64,000 nt of DNA, taken from positions 21,284 to 85,283 of the forward strand of contig JABANP010000212.1 in assembly GCA_013115135.1 (NCBI GenBank). The letters run 5' to 3'. This document shows, one piece after another, positions 1-13,939 of this stretch. Source of the stretch: Perkinsus olseni. Lineage: Eukaryota; Perkinsozoa; Perkinsida; Perkinsidae. Below the pieces are notes generated by a model, which was given only the letters and a program-made list of their open reading frames with translations, had not been told where the DNA came from and did not search any database. Position 1 is the stretch's first letter. Each line of letters starts with the position of its first letter. The translations under genes were made by a program, and so were the position numbers.

Positions 1-254
1 AATACATATGTTGGATGATGACACTCGTATACCACTCCTTCCCTTCATCATCTCTCATGTTATGCTGGCACCTATCGGATCAACAACAACAACAAGGAGA
101 GATTATCATCATAGCAGTGGTGTGCATGATGGTATGATGATGGTCATTCGAGACGGGATGAGAGATCTTAGACTACTCCATGATCTCAAGTGGGCATCCT
201 GTGAGATATTACGACTACACCTATTACCACAGGAAGGGGGGAGGAGGAAGTACA

Positions 255-2530
255 ATGGCTGCTGCAGCAGCAGCAGTGATCTATCGTGAAGATGCTACTA
301 CAGTCGATCTACTATCTATACCTGCATGTAGTGTTGATGATGACGATGACGAGGATGATGATGATGGTACTGTGGGCTATCCCCTGATGCTATGGGATAG
401 GGTTAGGGATCATAACGATATTAAAGAGGGGCTGTGGTAATGATAACAACAACAGCATCATGCATTACGTCTGTGATGATGATTATGATGATGCTGGATT
501 CTATGATGATGAGGACCATGATGATGATGATTCTAGTAATGAGGATTATGATGGTAATGATATTGATGAGACAACCGTTTTGGAGGGGTCATCACTAAGG
601 TCATTTATTGACAAGTACAAACCCGAACGTCGCCTCGACCAACGCCCCACCGGGCCATCGATTCTCTAATAACATCCATACTGCTGCTACTGCCGCTCCT
701 CCCAATATCATAATACCATCATCATCATTGTCGTCACATGCTACTAGTGATGGTGTATCCGATACTACCAGTGATGATGATATCCTATTACGAAGTGGTA
801 CTGTTGGTAGATGTACCTATTCAACATGGTGTGGTAATACAGGTAATGTTGTATTACCAGCAGTAGACAAGAAACTCCTATTATCAACTAGGGATACTCG
901 TCAGTTCGAGTTCCATCCAACCTACGACAACATACTCCTCACCGGTCATCGGTCTGGTAATATTAGTATAATAGATATCAACAATGATGAGTGTATTGCT
1001 AGAGTCAAGGCTGATGACAGCCCTATACTTGGTTTGACTTGGTTTAACCATCTACCCACTACGGCCCTCTATGGTGCATCCCCTACTGGTAATGTTGGGT
1101 ATGTCCGATACAACCATCACCATGCTGCTGCTGCTGGCTACCAGGATGAGGGTGTCATCATCAAGCATTGTAGAACATCGACATTCAAGCATCTAAGCTC
1201 CATCTCCATCAACTCCACCGATGATTATTTTATGACCAGTGGGTTCGTACCAGATGTAGCACTGTTTGACACCACTACTGGCGGTATGATAGGACTACTA
1301 ACCGATATACACTCACACTTTATTAACATACTACGCTTCGCTAACCACAGCCCTCATATCTTCGCCACAAGCTCATTCGATCATACTTGTAAGATATGGG
1401 ATCTTCGACTACCCAACCACACCAACAACAACAGCAGCAGCACTCTACGACCGTCGTCGTCGTCAATACCGGTATTCACAGCCTACACTGGATGCTTGAA
1501 TGTTATGTGTACCTTCAATAGAGATGATACCCATCTATTGTGCTCTGGACTTGACGACCATGTATTGCAATTCGACTTGAGGAGACCACCGAACAATACG
1601 CCTCCCTCCTCCTCCTCCTCGTTGTTGAGGATGGATATACGAGCATTGCATTCTCGTACTAACTATAGACGTAGTGTGTATCTTGCTGATGGTAATCATT
1701 TAATAACTGCTGGTACTGATGAGGATTATTACAGGATAATGAATGTACATGATGGTAGTGATAAAGGTAATACCACCACCACCATCAGCAACAACAACGA
1801 ATGGTGTGGTAGCAGGTATAGTGCCGTTATCGGGTTTATTATCTACACCCCCGACCACAGCGACAAGCAGCAGCAGCAGCAGTCATCTGTCATCACCAAC
1901 TAATAATAATGATAGTCGTTGTCTTAACTCATCTATCGCCTATAATAATCATACCACACCATACCGAATGTGGTCTAGAATGCTGAACAGCATCCTTATA
2001 CCTAGAGTAAGGAGAGTACCGTACCATTCCTTAGAAGATGTCCTTAATCTTAGACCCAACATCATCATGCATTAGAGGATGCTCCACCAATGATGCTAGC
2101 CTCAGTCGTAAGTGTCTCCTCACTACCACACCAACTTGTTAGTACGCTACTTTTCACAGCCTTACGACGATTACCATGATGATGAAGAATCATTGGATGG
2201 AGCACCCGTAGTGAACGATGACACCCTCAATAGGAGGACAAGGGTCATCATCATCATCGATGTCTAGTAGTCAACACAACACAACCTATCATCATAACAT
2301 TGATGATGATGATGTATACAGCGAGATGGGTATGACCACTAAAAGTGAGCTTTATCAACCTCCCCTACCACTCCTTCCCCTATTACCGTCGTTTAGGTGA
2401 GTATGTTCAATCAATCCGTGGTCATCCCACTAATGCCAGCAGCGTTGGTGTACTGTTATCACCCTATAATAGGATAGGAGATAGTTATATAGCTCTAACC
2501 ACACTCGACCACAGGACAGCACTCTCATAA
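255..2530 (+). CDS. WD40 beta-propeller protein (multi-exon)
   Basis: WD40-repeat protein of the type with a DUF-free plant-like propeller; probably a scaffold or DDB1-CUL4 substrate receptor, but that role is inferred from family resemblance. The core reads open from 608 to about 1766 and contains a clear repeat with FATSSFDHTCKIWDLR and a preceding segment INSTDDYFMTSGF. An intron at 1767-1815 (GT-AG, 49 nt) joins it to the frame that runs to 2075, and the last exon (about 2345-2530) carries YVQSIRGHP, matching the end of the propeller in plant relatives, before TAA at 2528-2530. One or more introns between 2070 and 2390 were not resolved. The start is uncertain: the ATG at 255 opens an Ala/Asp-rich leader that must be spliced across 440-610. 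Asp, Ser and Gln runs come from triplet repeats. Confidence 0.65.
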
Positions 2531-2818
2531 CAGACGGGATACTCATAGAGCTTGAATGACGACAGAGTATCATCATCATTGTCCGTTCATGTGCTTTACA
2601 CAACGACGGTTGTTGATGAAGTTGATTCTTATCGAGAAGTTGTACCATACCTTCGGCAACATTACCAGATGTATTGCTTTTGCAATAACTATTCATCCCC
2701 ATCATATCCATCATAATACTATTGGTGTTACCCTCTATCATCATGTTATTGAGTTGTGATTACGATTGGGTGAATAGTGCTACCGTGGGTACATCGTACT
2801 GCCAACACCATCATCATC

Positions 2819-3795
2819 ATGGCCACCACTGGTGATGTGCCCAACGAGACCATAGCACAGCAGCCTACCGCACCTCCACCACAACAGCAATCGGGTGTTG
2901 ATTTGATGACGACAGAAGAGGCGCCAGCACCGACACAAGAAGAGAAATTATGTCAGATAATACGAAGAACATTCGACTTATTTGATAAGCTAGGGACGGG
3001 TACAGTAGCACCTGAGTAAGGATGCTGTTGGGGTGGTTGGGAGTAGGGATTGTTATGGTAGGGAAGTTGGCACGATAATGCGGTATCTCGGGCAGTTCCC
3101 TACTGAGACTGAGCTTGTTGAAGTTGTTATTAGAGAGTTGAAGGACCATACAGTAACACGAGCACTACCACTGATATTAGACGATGGTCATCATCAGGCT
3201 GCTGCTGGAGGAGGAGGAGGAGGAGGCACACATTCCATCACCAAGTCAACTCCTATTGGATACCAACAATTTGAGAAGTTCATGTTGAGATGTCTAAAAG
3301 GAGCATGAATATGACCCTGATGATAGCGAGACACTCCTCGAGGCCTTCCAGTAATAATAATAACAACACACCCCTGTTGTCATGCTTGTGCATGCTTCAT
3401 CCTTTCAGTTTACTTGATCCAGAACGTAAAGGGATGGGTTGATGTGAACCAAATGAGAGATTACTTAGGATCCGGTCATACTGGATTCAGAGAGAAGGTG
3501 GGTGGTGAATAATCAACAACAGTGGCAACAATATGTATTTAATGAGGATTGTTGCTCGTTAGGAAATGTCAGAATTCATTGAATTCGCTCAAGACAGAGA
3601 CGATGATGAGAATACAAAGTAGGCATGATTATAAGTTGCTTGTTGCTTGTTGTTGTTCACTAGGCTGCTGCTGCTGCTGCTGTTTTCCCATTCAGTAATA
3701 CCCGATTATACTACGAAGATTATGTTGCCCAGTTGACGACTAATGTCGAACGTCATATCGATAATCTATATCGTGACATGAACAAGAAGGAGTAA
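2819..3795 (+). CDS. DRC8 / EFCAB2-like EF-hand protein of the dynein regulatory complex
   Basis: Calmodulin-like protein of the nexin-dynein regulatory complex in motile axonemes. Five exons: 2819-3015, 3062-3350, 3409-3497, 3563-3618 and 3696-3795, with introns of 46, 58, 65 and 77 nt, all GT-AG. The translation follows the EFCAB2 pattern: FDLFDKLGTGTV, then VGTIMRYLGQFPTE, then FEKFM, DPDDSETLLEAF, LDPERKG plus WVDVNQM, and a final YYEDYVAQL. Two single-base frame breaks interrupt otherwise excellent matches: an extra base after codon AAA at 3297-3299, and another after AAA at 3428-3430. Gly-rich and His runs in exon 2 are triplet expansions. Start chosen at the ATG after the CAT run because it begins a normal acidic leader. 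The assignment is secure; whether the two frame breaks are real is not. Confidence 0.8.
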
Positions 3796-5437
3796 CATCA
3801 TCATCATCATTGCTGTTGTTGATTGCCCGATTAAGACGAGTGTTGTTTTAACAGTGGTCATCATCATACTCGATGCTCGGCTGATACGAAGACGATTCAT
3901 CAACTGCTGCATACCTGTCGCCCCGGGCATATTCAACCGTTCCACCATAATCCGCACAAAAGCATATCCAGTACTGTGGATGATATCCAACCGTGCGACT
4001 TATGACGAGTAGTTGTCCCAAGCAGCAGCAGCTGACAGTAACCAGGCTTAGTGTAACTTTTCGATCCCCCAGCTGCTCTCGGTGATTACTTGAATGATCT
4101 GCTACTACTTACTGTAACAGGGAAACGTCGAATGGTTGTAAAAGTATAAGAGAGGGAATTCACTTGGGAATGCGGGGAAGGCTACCGGTACTTCACGGGA
4201 TGTATCGAGAGGTTCCATCGAGGGGGTCACCGCTGGTCCATCCCTCATCAAGTTCGATGAATTGTGCGTCGAGTACAAGTACTACTGAATCGACGCAACG
4301 ATTGTGTTCATTGGGCATGGCAGTCTGGGGCAGTCGAGTGTGATGATGGTGGTTGTTGTATGAACTTCTGATAACTCAAGAATGACTACTGTTAAATATT
4401 GGGTATTGTTAACATGCATCTCAATTATGAGTATCAGCTCGCAGAGGGCCGACTGATGTTTGCCGACGTGTTGATTGATCAAGATGTGGAAATGGATGAT
4501 TCCCAGATACCCACACACCCTTATCATCATCATTAGCCTTATTAACGAATGTTGTGGTACGACGACGTCGTCGTCTTGCCTTCGTTAACGGGGAGGATGA
4601 AGCAGCAGCATCCCACCATTGACGGAATATGTTCTCATTGCCATTCTTGTCACCATTGCAGAACCCATCCGTCGCATCATCATCATCATCATCAAAATCA
4701 TGATCTTGGCCACCACACTGAAAGGGCGTCTGCTTATAGTGTATCGTCATCAACATCGCAGCAGCAGCGGCATACCACATCCATGTTCTCATCATCATCA
4801 TCATGTTGTCCCTCACTTATGAGAGCGGATGTACTCCGAGAATGTCTTGTCGTCGACGGCCGACCCTGTTTGTTGAGAGACCCTCGACGACGCCACTCGC
4901 TTGGACGAGATGAGAAAACTTCCGACATTCTGAACACAACAACACTTCCGCTGCTGCTGCTGTTGAGGTGTGGCCCACCTCGATTTGAGGCCAGCAAAGC
5001 CTGCCTGTATCCCCCCTGCATCCCGACGGGTGGTGAAGGAGGACGAGGAGGGGGCTTGGTATCATCAGCATCTGCCTCATCCTGCTGATACCCATCCCTC
5101 TTAGCTGCGCTCTCCCTCTACTCCCTTCGGCTAGAGTTGGATGGCCATCGTAGTGATGGTAACGTACTGTATTGGCACTAGCAGTACTATGAGTATGATG
5201 ATGAGCAGCAGCAGCAGCAGGGCCAGCCTCGGTGTGGGCGGTGATGAATGTAAATCTAATGATAATGATAAAGGGTGGCATTTGATGTCCGGAAGTAGCC
5301 TACTCCCCGAGGGCCTCATCATCATCAGACTGTTGTTGTTGTTGATGTGGTGATGATGACCTCCTCGGCAGTGGGACCCTTACAAGCATCATAGACACAT
5401 CATCATGGTGTTCCTCCTCCGGCTATCCCCATGGACA
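3796..5437. other. Unassigned stretch between DRC8 and the TPR-J gene
   Basis: No family was recognised here. On the plus strand short open segments look exon-like, for example 4140-4287 (Gly/Ser/Thr-rich, ending EYKYY then TGA) and 4413-4535 (MHLNYEYQLAEGRLMFADV), but no convincing splice chain was found. On the minus strand overlapping frames from 5281 to 4421 are rich in Asp, Arg and Ser runs produced by CAT, CGT and TCA repeats and could be 3' exons of the TPR-J gene or noise. The stretch carries many ATC, CAG and CTG runs. Confidence 0.3.
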
Positions 5438-7374
5438 TCACCTGTCCTTCTGCCTTATTGTTGCCTCCCTCCTCCTCGTCCTTCGTCCCTGGCTGCCCCC
5501 TCCATTCTCCTCATTGGTAGTATTGAAGTATTGGCTGGGTGTTGATGGTGGTGTAGGGGTTATGTTAGCAGCAGCAGCAGTATGAGCTGAGGAGCTGCTG
5601 CTGGTGGTGCTGCCTCCTATTGTAGTCCTTCTTAACAGAAGATCATACTCCATTCTCTCAATAGGGTCAGTGAGCACCCTGTAACTCTCCTGTATACGAT
5701 GAAACCAGGCATGGCATCTACAACAACAACATGATCATGAATGGTGGTTGTAGTGGTGGTTGTGGTTGTGGTATGACCTTTTTATTTCATCAGTTGTCCT
5801 ATGACCATTCTTATCAGGATGCCATAACCTAGCTAGATCTCTGAATGCAGTTTTAACATCATTATCATTGGCATAGTGTGGCAGTCTAAGTACAGTATAA
5901 TGGTCACATGTGGCTAATCTACCAACTTCATTAGCTTTAGACGTCCACCCAAGTAATTCATAGTCCTGACCACCATGACCACGACATCATCATGATTAAA
6001 CCTGAACAGTAGTACTACCTTAGCAGCTTCCTCAAACCTGAGCAAGGCTGTATGACACTGTGCCCTCTGTACTCTAGCATTGGCATATGATGCATCTAAT
6101 GCTAGGCAGGCATCACACTCTACCACGGCATTAGTCCATTCGCCCAGTCTGTACAATGCTCTTGCCAAGTTATACCGTAACTTCACCAAATTATCGGTAT
6201 GTAGAGGTGGATGATGAGGCAGTTGAGTAATAACATCGATAGCAGCTTTGTAGCTCTCAGCGGCACCCCTGTAGTCAGCAGATCGGTAACAATTATTACC
6301 CACCAATGATTCAGCCACTATTAACTGTGACTTAAGTATATCAGCTACACCTTCTGCCATCGACTCCTCACGATGCTGATGATATAGACACCTTCTTAGC
6401 ACATGTACCATATCCCTATTATCAGCATCATTATTATCCTCGCTACAGGTGTCCGGTGGTGATGGGGTAGTGGGGGTGACGAGGCGTTGTAGTAGTAGTT
6501 CTATTATATCAACAGTGGCCCCTTTGTTAACTAGTTGGAGTAATACATCCAAAGTGTCCTTCCGAGTCATCCAGTTCAGCATGGCATCAGCGTAGTGTAC
6601 GTTAGGAGCAGCAGCTGCTAGTAATGATTCAACAACAACTTCCTTCAAAGGTAATGTCTCCGATAACCATCCACGTAGTATCCTATCTACTCTCATCACA
6701 GCCTCTTTACCATCATCATAACCACCACCACCACCCACTGGTGTAGGCCCATCAACAGTCGGTGATGCTGCTGCTGATGCTGATGCCTCGAACAGTAATG
6801 CTACTGTAGTATTACGTATACGCGACATATCGGGCACATCACTGCTGCCAAGGGAAGCATCATACTGGGATGATGATGATATGATTGGTGATGTAGCCCT
6901 ATCGACATACTGAAGAGGTGGGAATACTATCAACAGCGACATCACCACTGCTAGAAACAGCTGCAACCTACTTCTTTCGATGGTGGTGGTGATGCTGTCT
7001 TCTTCCCCTCCGTCCGCTGTAGTATTCCTACTATTCTCCATTACCATTGTTATATCGTCCATCATCAACTTTACAACATTATCGAGCCGTACTTCTAATT
7101 TCCCTCGGATATCATCCATCCATGCAGAGCACGGTTGTTGAACATTAGATACTCTTGAGGCACCATGAGTACACGACTTCATCATCATCATCGACGTCCT
7201 CCCAGATGATAGATGATGAGGATGATGATGAGTATCGGGTTGTTGCATTGGGTTGTTGTTGTTGTTGAAGTATACTGTTACATAAAGGTTACGTGATAGC
7301 AATACACGCTGAGTCCATGTAGTTACTATTACTGTCTCTGCCTTTGCCCTAATCATCCAGAACAACACCACCAC
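5438..7374 (-). CDS. TPR plus J-domain cochaperone (DNAJC7/DNAJC3-like) with a possible membrane segment
   Basis: Hsp70/Hsp90 cochaperone: TPR repeats bind chaperones or clients and the J-domain stimulates Hsp70 ATPase. Three exons on the minus strand: 7374-6019, 5965-5778 and 5717-5438, with introns 5966-6018 (53 nt) and 5718-5777 (60 nt). Exon 1 has at its end TPR units with YRGAAESYKAAID, YNLARALYRLGEW and ANARVQRAQCHTALLRFEEA, continuing across the splice as KDYELLG. The J-domain follows: DHYTVLRLPHYA, then RLWHPDKN with the HPD tripeptide encoded at 5821-5813, and after the second splice SYRVLTDPIERMEYD. A hydrophobic stretch LQLFLAVVMSLLIVFPPL near residue 140 could be a transmembrane anchor. 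The tail is Ser/Ala/Pro-rich and basic. The start could lie in an upstream exon, since the first residues are unremarkable. Confidence 0.8.
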
Positions 7375-7618
7375 TGCTACTACTACTACTGGTGGATTGG
7401 TGGTTATACACTGATAACTCTACGACCAAGGGGAGTAACATCCTCATGATGATGTTGGTAGACATAGTTATAAGACTCTAGTAGTATGTTTTCATTTACA
7501 TGATGGTAGGCTACGTTGGTGTTGATGAGTACTACTACTATTACCAATACCCCATACGACTGAGTTGAGTATATCTCATCATCATACCTGATGATGATGG
7601 TATGGGTACATCGAGTGT

Positions 7619-8217
7619 TTAGATACCCTCACTCTTCTTCTCATTGGATACTTGTTTATTATGATTGTCCATGATGCTGAGCACCTCCCCACTGGTATAC
7701 CATCCAATATCCTACCATGAGCATGATGATAGTGTAGGCCATGGCAGGGGAGGGCGTCGTAATAATACCTGACTCGTTAGTATCTTCCTTCTTGTATCCA
7801 ATACTCTGCTATGTGGTAGGAGGGTATCATTCTGATAATGAGCAAGTATCCATGATACTACTACTACCACTATACTGGTAGTACTATCACCTTCACTCTC
7901 TCGTTATATACTGTATTATCCCTTACCCTATCGTAGGTATATTTAATAGCCCTAACCTCCACATCACGTGGTTTGATGATACTAACCCACAACAACACGT
8001 GACTGAGTGTGATTGCTGATACTGGTTCTTACTGTTCCCCGAGTATAGTAAAGTAACTTGATGATCGGCTGATGCCCTCCTCCTCCTCCCCTACCGCCGC
8101 CGCCGCCGTCTGCTTCCTCCCCCTCCTCCTGCTGTCCTCTTCCTTCTTCAATAACTCTTTATATTGTTCTACCTCTAATGTTGTTAACAGCCTCCTCCCT
8201 CTAGTGGATACTACCAT
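7619..8217 (-). CDS. Small charged protein, four predicted exons, unknown family
   Basis: Not recognised. The first exon starts MVVSTRGRRLLTTLEVEQY and is Lys/Glu/Arg-rich. It splices at 8032/7982 (51-nt intron starting GTAAGA) into a segment with IIKPRDVEVRAIKYTYDRV and YNERV, then through two more short introns into QSIGYKKEDTNES and probably DIGWYTSGEVLSIMD, ending at a TAA (7621-7619). The last join is ambiguous because two frames are open there. The basic, repeat-poor sequence contrasts with the triplet-rich surroundings, which supports real coding. It lies between two other minus-strand genes, the CCDC177-like gene upstream and the TPR-J gene downstream. A small microtubule-associated flagellar protein is possible but not shown. 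Confidence 0.45.
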
Positions 8218-8408
8218 GACGATGGAACAGCAGCCTTAGACAGCAAACCCTTATACGAACCCTTATACGAAGTCAACAACGAACAAGAGTATATGGTAGA
8301 GTACATCATTACATGATGATGTTAGTACGGCAAGAAGGAGGTTATGATGCATGATTGAGAAGTGCTGCTGCTGCTGGTGTTGATGATGATGCCTGATGGA
8401 CCACATCA

Positions 8409-10653
8409 TCACCACCGATACAACAACAACAACGATGCTATCGGCATAGCTACTACATCTGGAGAGAATCTTTTCTTCCTGAGTATATCCTTGATAACCT
8501 TCTCTAATTTACCAGAGCTGAGTTTGGATTTAACCTACAATCAGATGCCAGCATAAGAACCCTGTCGTGTTGTTGTTGTTGTGACCTTCATATCCATGAT
8601 AGTGGACTTGATGAGCTCTCTTGCTCTGTATGCCTCCAGGCCCGTCTGCCTCCTCTCTTCCCATAACCTATTCCTCTCCCCTATAAGGTTATCACTCTTC
8701 TCATTCTTGATCCTGGACTGCACAGCATAGGTATTCCTCTTATGCTCCTCCCTTCTCCTCTGCCTCATAACGTTCATCTCCTTATTCTTGTTCTTTAACG
8801 CATCTAACTCTCTTTTAAAGGCTAGATACCTAACAACAATACCAACAACAACACGATGAGCCTGAATAAGCCGCTAGTGTCCCCATTGTCCCCATTACCG
8901 TTCTCTCTTGATCTCATGTTCTAATAGCCTCTGTTCGGTCTCCTGTTGATGGTCTAGTATTGCTTTCCTCCTCTCTTCTTGTCTCCTCACAGCCTCATTT
9001 ATAATATGTTTCCTCTTCAATGCCAATGCTAGCGACCGTTTACTCTGATGATGATGATACTATCACTATAACTGTTGTGAAGACGGTAGTATTCATCAAC
9101 GCTACTACTACCCCCTCCTCATGATGGTATCTTCTCCTTTCCTCTAACCTCTGTTCTCTAGCTTCTTCCTGTTCTAATCGATCAAGATACCTACACTATT
9201 ACCAATTAGCACTACTAACAGTGATTAACAGCATTACTCTTGCTTCCTCCTCATCTCTAATTCTTCATTATTCTTCATGGATGCCATCACCCTAATATAC
9301 AATACCACACCAACAACAACTCATGATGATGATGAGTACTCACCTATCGTTTTTCTTTTTAATAATAGATCTCATATACTCCTGTCTGTGCTCTTTCTGT
9401 TCTTCTTGTATTCTCAACCTCTCCTCATCTTTTCTATTCATCTCATTCAACTTATCTTGTTGTAACCTACCATTACCCCTGCCTCCTCCACCACCAACAG
9501 ACCCCTCCTTCTTCTCACCTCCAGGCATACTCCTGCTGCATCATCTTATCATATTCTTGTTTCCTCCTACGCTCCGCCTCGGCCAGTGACTTCTCGTGTA
9601 AGGCCTGATGATCATGACACCAGCCCCTAGTGCTACCCCAGCCTGGTGACTACCTGTTTTCTTTCTTCTTCCTTTTCTGATGATCCATCAACTCCTGTTG
9701 TTGCCTTAGGAACTCCCTCTTAGCCATCTCCTTCTCTAACCTAGACTGTGCCTCAGCCTCTGCTTGTTTTGCCTCCTCCCTCTCCCTTCTCTTATCATTC
9801 AGTTCCTTCATCTTAGCTGCATCATCAGCCATCTTATCAGCAGCGGAGTTGTCCTCTGCTTCCATGTATGCCACACTATTCTCCATCTCCTTCAACATGT
9901 TCAACTCGTGGCCTAATGTGGACTCTAACCACCTCCTCTCATGTTGCTGTATCCTATTCAACTTATGTCGCTCCAGCTGCACTGTACAGTATCTACAGTA
10001 ATACAGCCAACCCTAGTGGCATTACTCTACCCTCTAAGGATGCTAATACTACTCATCTAACTTTCCTAGCATCTGCTCATCATCAACTCCCGGTATTAAA
10101 ACCGTCCCACCACCGCCACCAGTAGCCGTTGATGACGATGGTTGGGTGGCTGTCGATGATAGTACGACTGCCGTAGTGCGTCATCATCATCACTACCTCC
10201 TCCTCCCTTGGTGGATGGTATTAATTTATCCCTAGCTAGCTTGGCAGCAGTAAGGAGATCCTTTCGTTTAGCTTCATAGAAATCATATCTGATGATAGAA
10301 TCCCCAATGGCCATGGTGGTGGTAGTATTACCGTAGTTTAACAAGCCTTGGTGATAGTTGACCATCAGCAAAGGCTTCAACTGGACGGTAACTGCGGCAG
10401 CACAGCAATGGCAGTGCACCCGGCTGCCTTACACCATAACCGGAGGGAGGATGTTGCGGTTATTACAGTAGATCCACAATGTCTATACCCTCAGATGAGC
10501 ATGCATAGGATGATCTGAGTTAAGACTACCAAGATGATGATGGTATTATCGTTACCTGGGTGTTAATATAATAGTATTAGTGGGTTTATCGGGTATATCA
10601 TGTATAGTGATCGGCGGGAGGGGGGCCCCCTTCTTGGTCCTTTTCTTAGTCAT
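8409..10653 (-). CDS. CCDC177-like long coiled-coil protein (DUF4659 type)
   Basis: Multi-exon gene starting MTKKRTKKGAPLPPITIHD at 10653. Its N-terminus has the conserved CCDC177-type signature: ILTPRSSYAC, IDIVDLLQP, YRPVEAF and LRYDFYEAKRKDLL, reassembled over introns of about 40 nt. The rest is a nearly continuous Glu/Lys/Arg/Gln coiled coil in about ten exons (segments such as KMADDAAKMKELNDKRRE, LAEAERRRKQEYDKMM, RKDEERLRIQEEQKEHR, IKNEKSDNLIGERNRLW, KLEKVIKDILRKKRF). The splice near 9650 is unclear: it needs either a 21-27 nt intron or a frame correction. The last exon may read through to the TGA at 8411-8409 or splice again. Function in the family is poorly known; a cytoskeletal or flagellar role fits the neighbouring genes but is inference. 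Confidence 0.75.
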
Positions 10654-10810
10654 AATCAACAACAACTACCACCGAATATCATGCCGTCATCATCATTAAC
10701 CAAGTCCAACAACGATTGCGCTGTACGATTGAAACAGACAATATTTAATAACACTAAGAATGATAACATGCTGTAGCTGGCCTTGTCGTCGTCGTCGTCG
10801 GTGGTGGTGG

Positions 10811-12434
<1,624 letters not shown>

Positions 12435-12696
12435 AATACTACCTTACCATCACCATTACAGGTGTATAAAGTACTGATGTTATTAACCAATAGTGAAGGA
12501 CAGGAGGACATTCGACGGAAAAAGATCTGGGAAAAGGGCAATCCTGATAAAAATTCCCAGGAAAGCCTACCTATTTTGTGGCGCGCGACGGAGTTTTGTG
12601 GCGAGTGACGGTATGTTGGGAATTTGTTGTGGATAGCGGCGGGTTGGTTTGATGATGTTTGTTGTTGTTGTAGGGTAATAGTACTTGGTGATACTA
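12435..12696. promoter_or_regulatory. Bidirectional spacer between hutI and BRX1 with a tandem motif
   Basis: This 262-bp spacer separates two divergent genes. It contains two direct copies of TTTTGTGGCGnGnGACGG at 12574-12591 and 12594-12611, a 20-bp period, in an otherwise repeat-poor stretch. No TATA box was recognised. A shared promoter or transcription-factor site is inferred from position and repetition only. Confidence 0.4.
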
Positions 12697-13939
12697 ATGG
12701 CCTCTACCACTGATGATGAAGTAGCCGAACAACTCATACCCCAGCAGGGTGGTGTTGGTGAGGTAGTTAATAAGGATCCATACTACCTAGAGGATGCTGA
12801 GTACATTAAGACTGAGCATAGATGGCGTAATAGACAACGTGTATTGGTGTTTCGGTAGTAGAGGGATAACATCACGATATCGTCATCTATTGGAGGATGT
12901 CAAGAGGCTGTGTGTACATAGTAAATCCGAACCTAAGTTTGAGAAAAAACAAAGGTTACAGGATTTAAAGGAAATATGTGAACTCAAGAGCTGCAATAAC
13001 TGCATGTAATAACAACAGCACTTGATGGGTAGTAGTAGTAGCCTCCTAGGTACCTAGAATGCCGTAAATCGGAATACTGTTATCTATGGATGGGGTGCAT
13101 GCCTAATGGCCCTACAGCCAAGTTCCAAATACATAATGGTAATAATAACCCTTAGGATGGTGTTGTTGATGGTTGATGGTTAGTGCACACCCTGGGTGAG
13201 ATGAAGCTTACCGGTAACTGTCTACATGGTTCAAGACCACTACTACACTTTGATGCGGCGTTTGATGATAACACCAACTCACCACAGTTGGCGTTATACA
13301 AGCAAATGTTCATCAAGATGTTCGGGGTACTAATGATGATGACGGGGGAGTAGTAGTGTTGATGTTCATGATGTCATCTAAGGTACCGCGTAACCATCCT
13401 AAATCCAAACCCTTCTATGATCATGTTATGGCCTTCTATTGGTTGGATAATAAGATATGGATTAGGTAATACGTCATTACCAGGGATCGAGCCTACAACC
13501 TTTTCTTCTTAGACACTATCAGATCAGCCCAGAGGGAGCAGAGAACATGAATAATCCGGATAAACAGACTCTTACCGAGATTGGGCCCAGGATGGTGTTA
13601 CAGCCTATCATAGTGCTATCAGGCAGCTTCAGTGGTGATGTTATATACCGTAATATAAGATATGAATCACCCACTGAGATGAGGAGACAGTTGAAGAGGG
13701 CTAGGGCTGTAATAATGATACCACTCTAGGGTCATAGCAACAGTTGTTGTTGTTTGTATTAGGTTGAACATGAAGCAAAGGTTGTTGAACATGAGAAGTC
13801 TAAGATGCGCAAGGTTGCAGCTAACCTCGAGGAGGATGATCTTGATGAGATATTCGGCCGTACTACTGCTACTACCGAAGGGAATACCACACCATCCGAT
13901 GATGATGATGTTGAAGGGGAGGAGGAGGAAGAGGACTGA
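12697..13939 (+). CDS. BRX1: Ribosome biogenesis protein BRX1 (Brix domain)
   Basis: Nucleolar Brix-domain protein needed for 60S subunit assembly. Six exons: 12697-13005, 13050-13138, 13184-13326, 13383-13465, 13513-13708 and 13763-13939, with introns of 44, 45, 56, 47 and 54 nt, all GT-AG. The product is about 331 residues and matches BRX1 throughout: HRWRNRQRVLVF, GSRGITSRYRHLLEDVKRL, EICELKSCNNC, GPTAKFQIHN, LTGNCLHGSRPLL, PRNHPKSKPFYDHV, WLDNKIWIRHYQI, LTEIGPRMVLQPI, and an acidic C-terminus. One frame break lies in the core: after VLVF (TTT at 12850-12852) an extra C at 12853 puts GSRGI into the +1 frame; uncorrected, the frame stops two codons later at TAG. Start is the first ATG of the open frame. 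The gene is clearly identified; the break may be an assembly indel, a polymorphism or real frameshifting. Confidence 0.9.

Noticed and set aside
9640..9720. Frame break in the CCDC177-like coiled coil as further evidence for frameshifting
   Set aside because: A 21-27 nt intron would also join the frames, and the sequence is repetitive, so the site is not informative.
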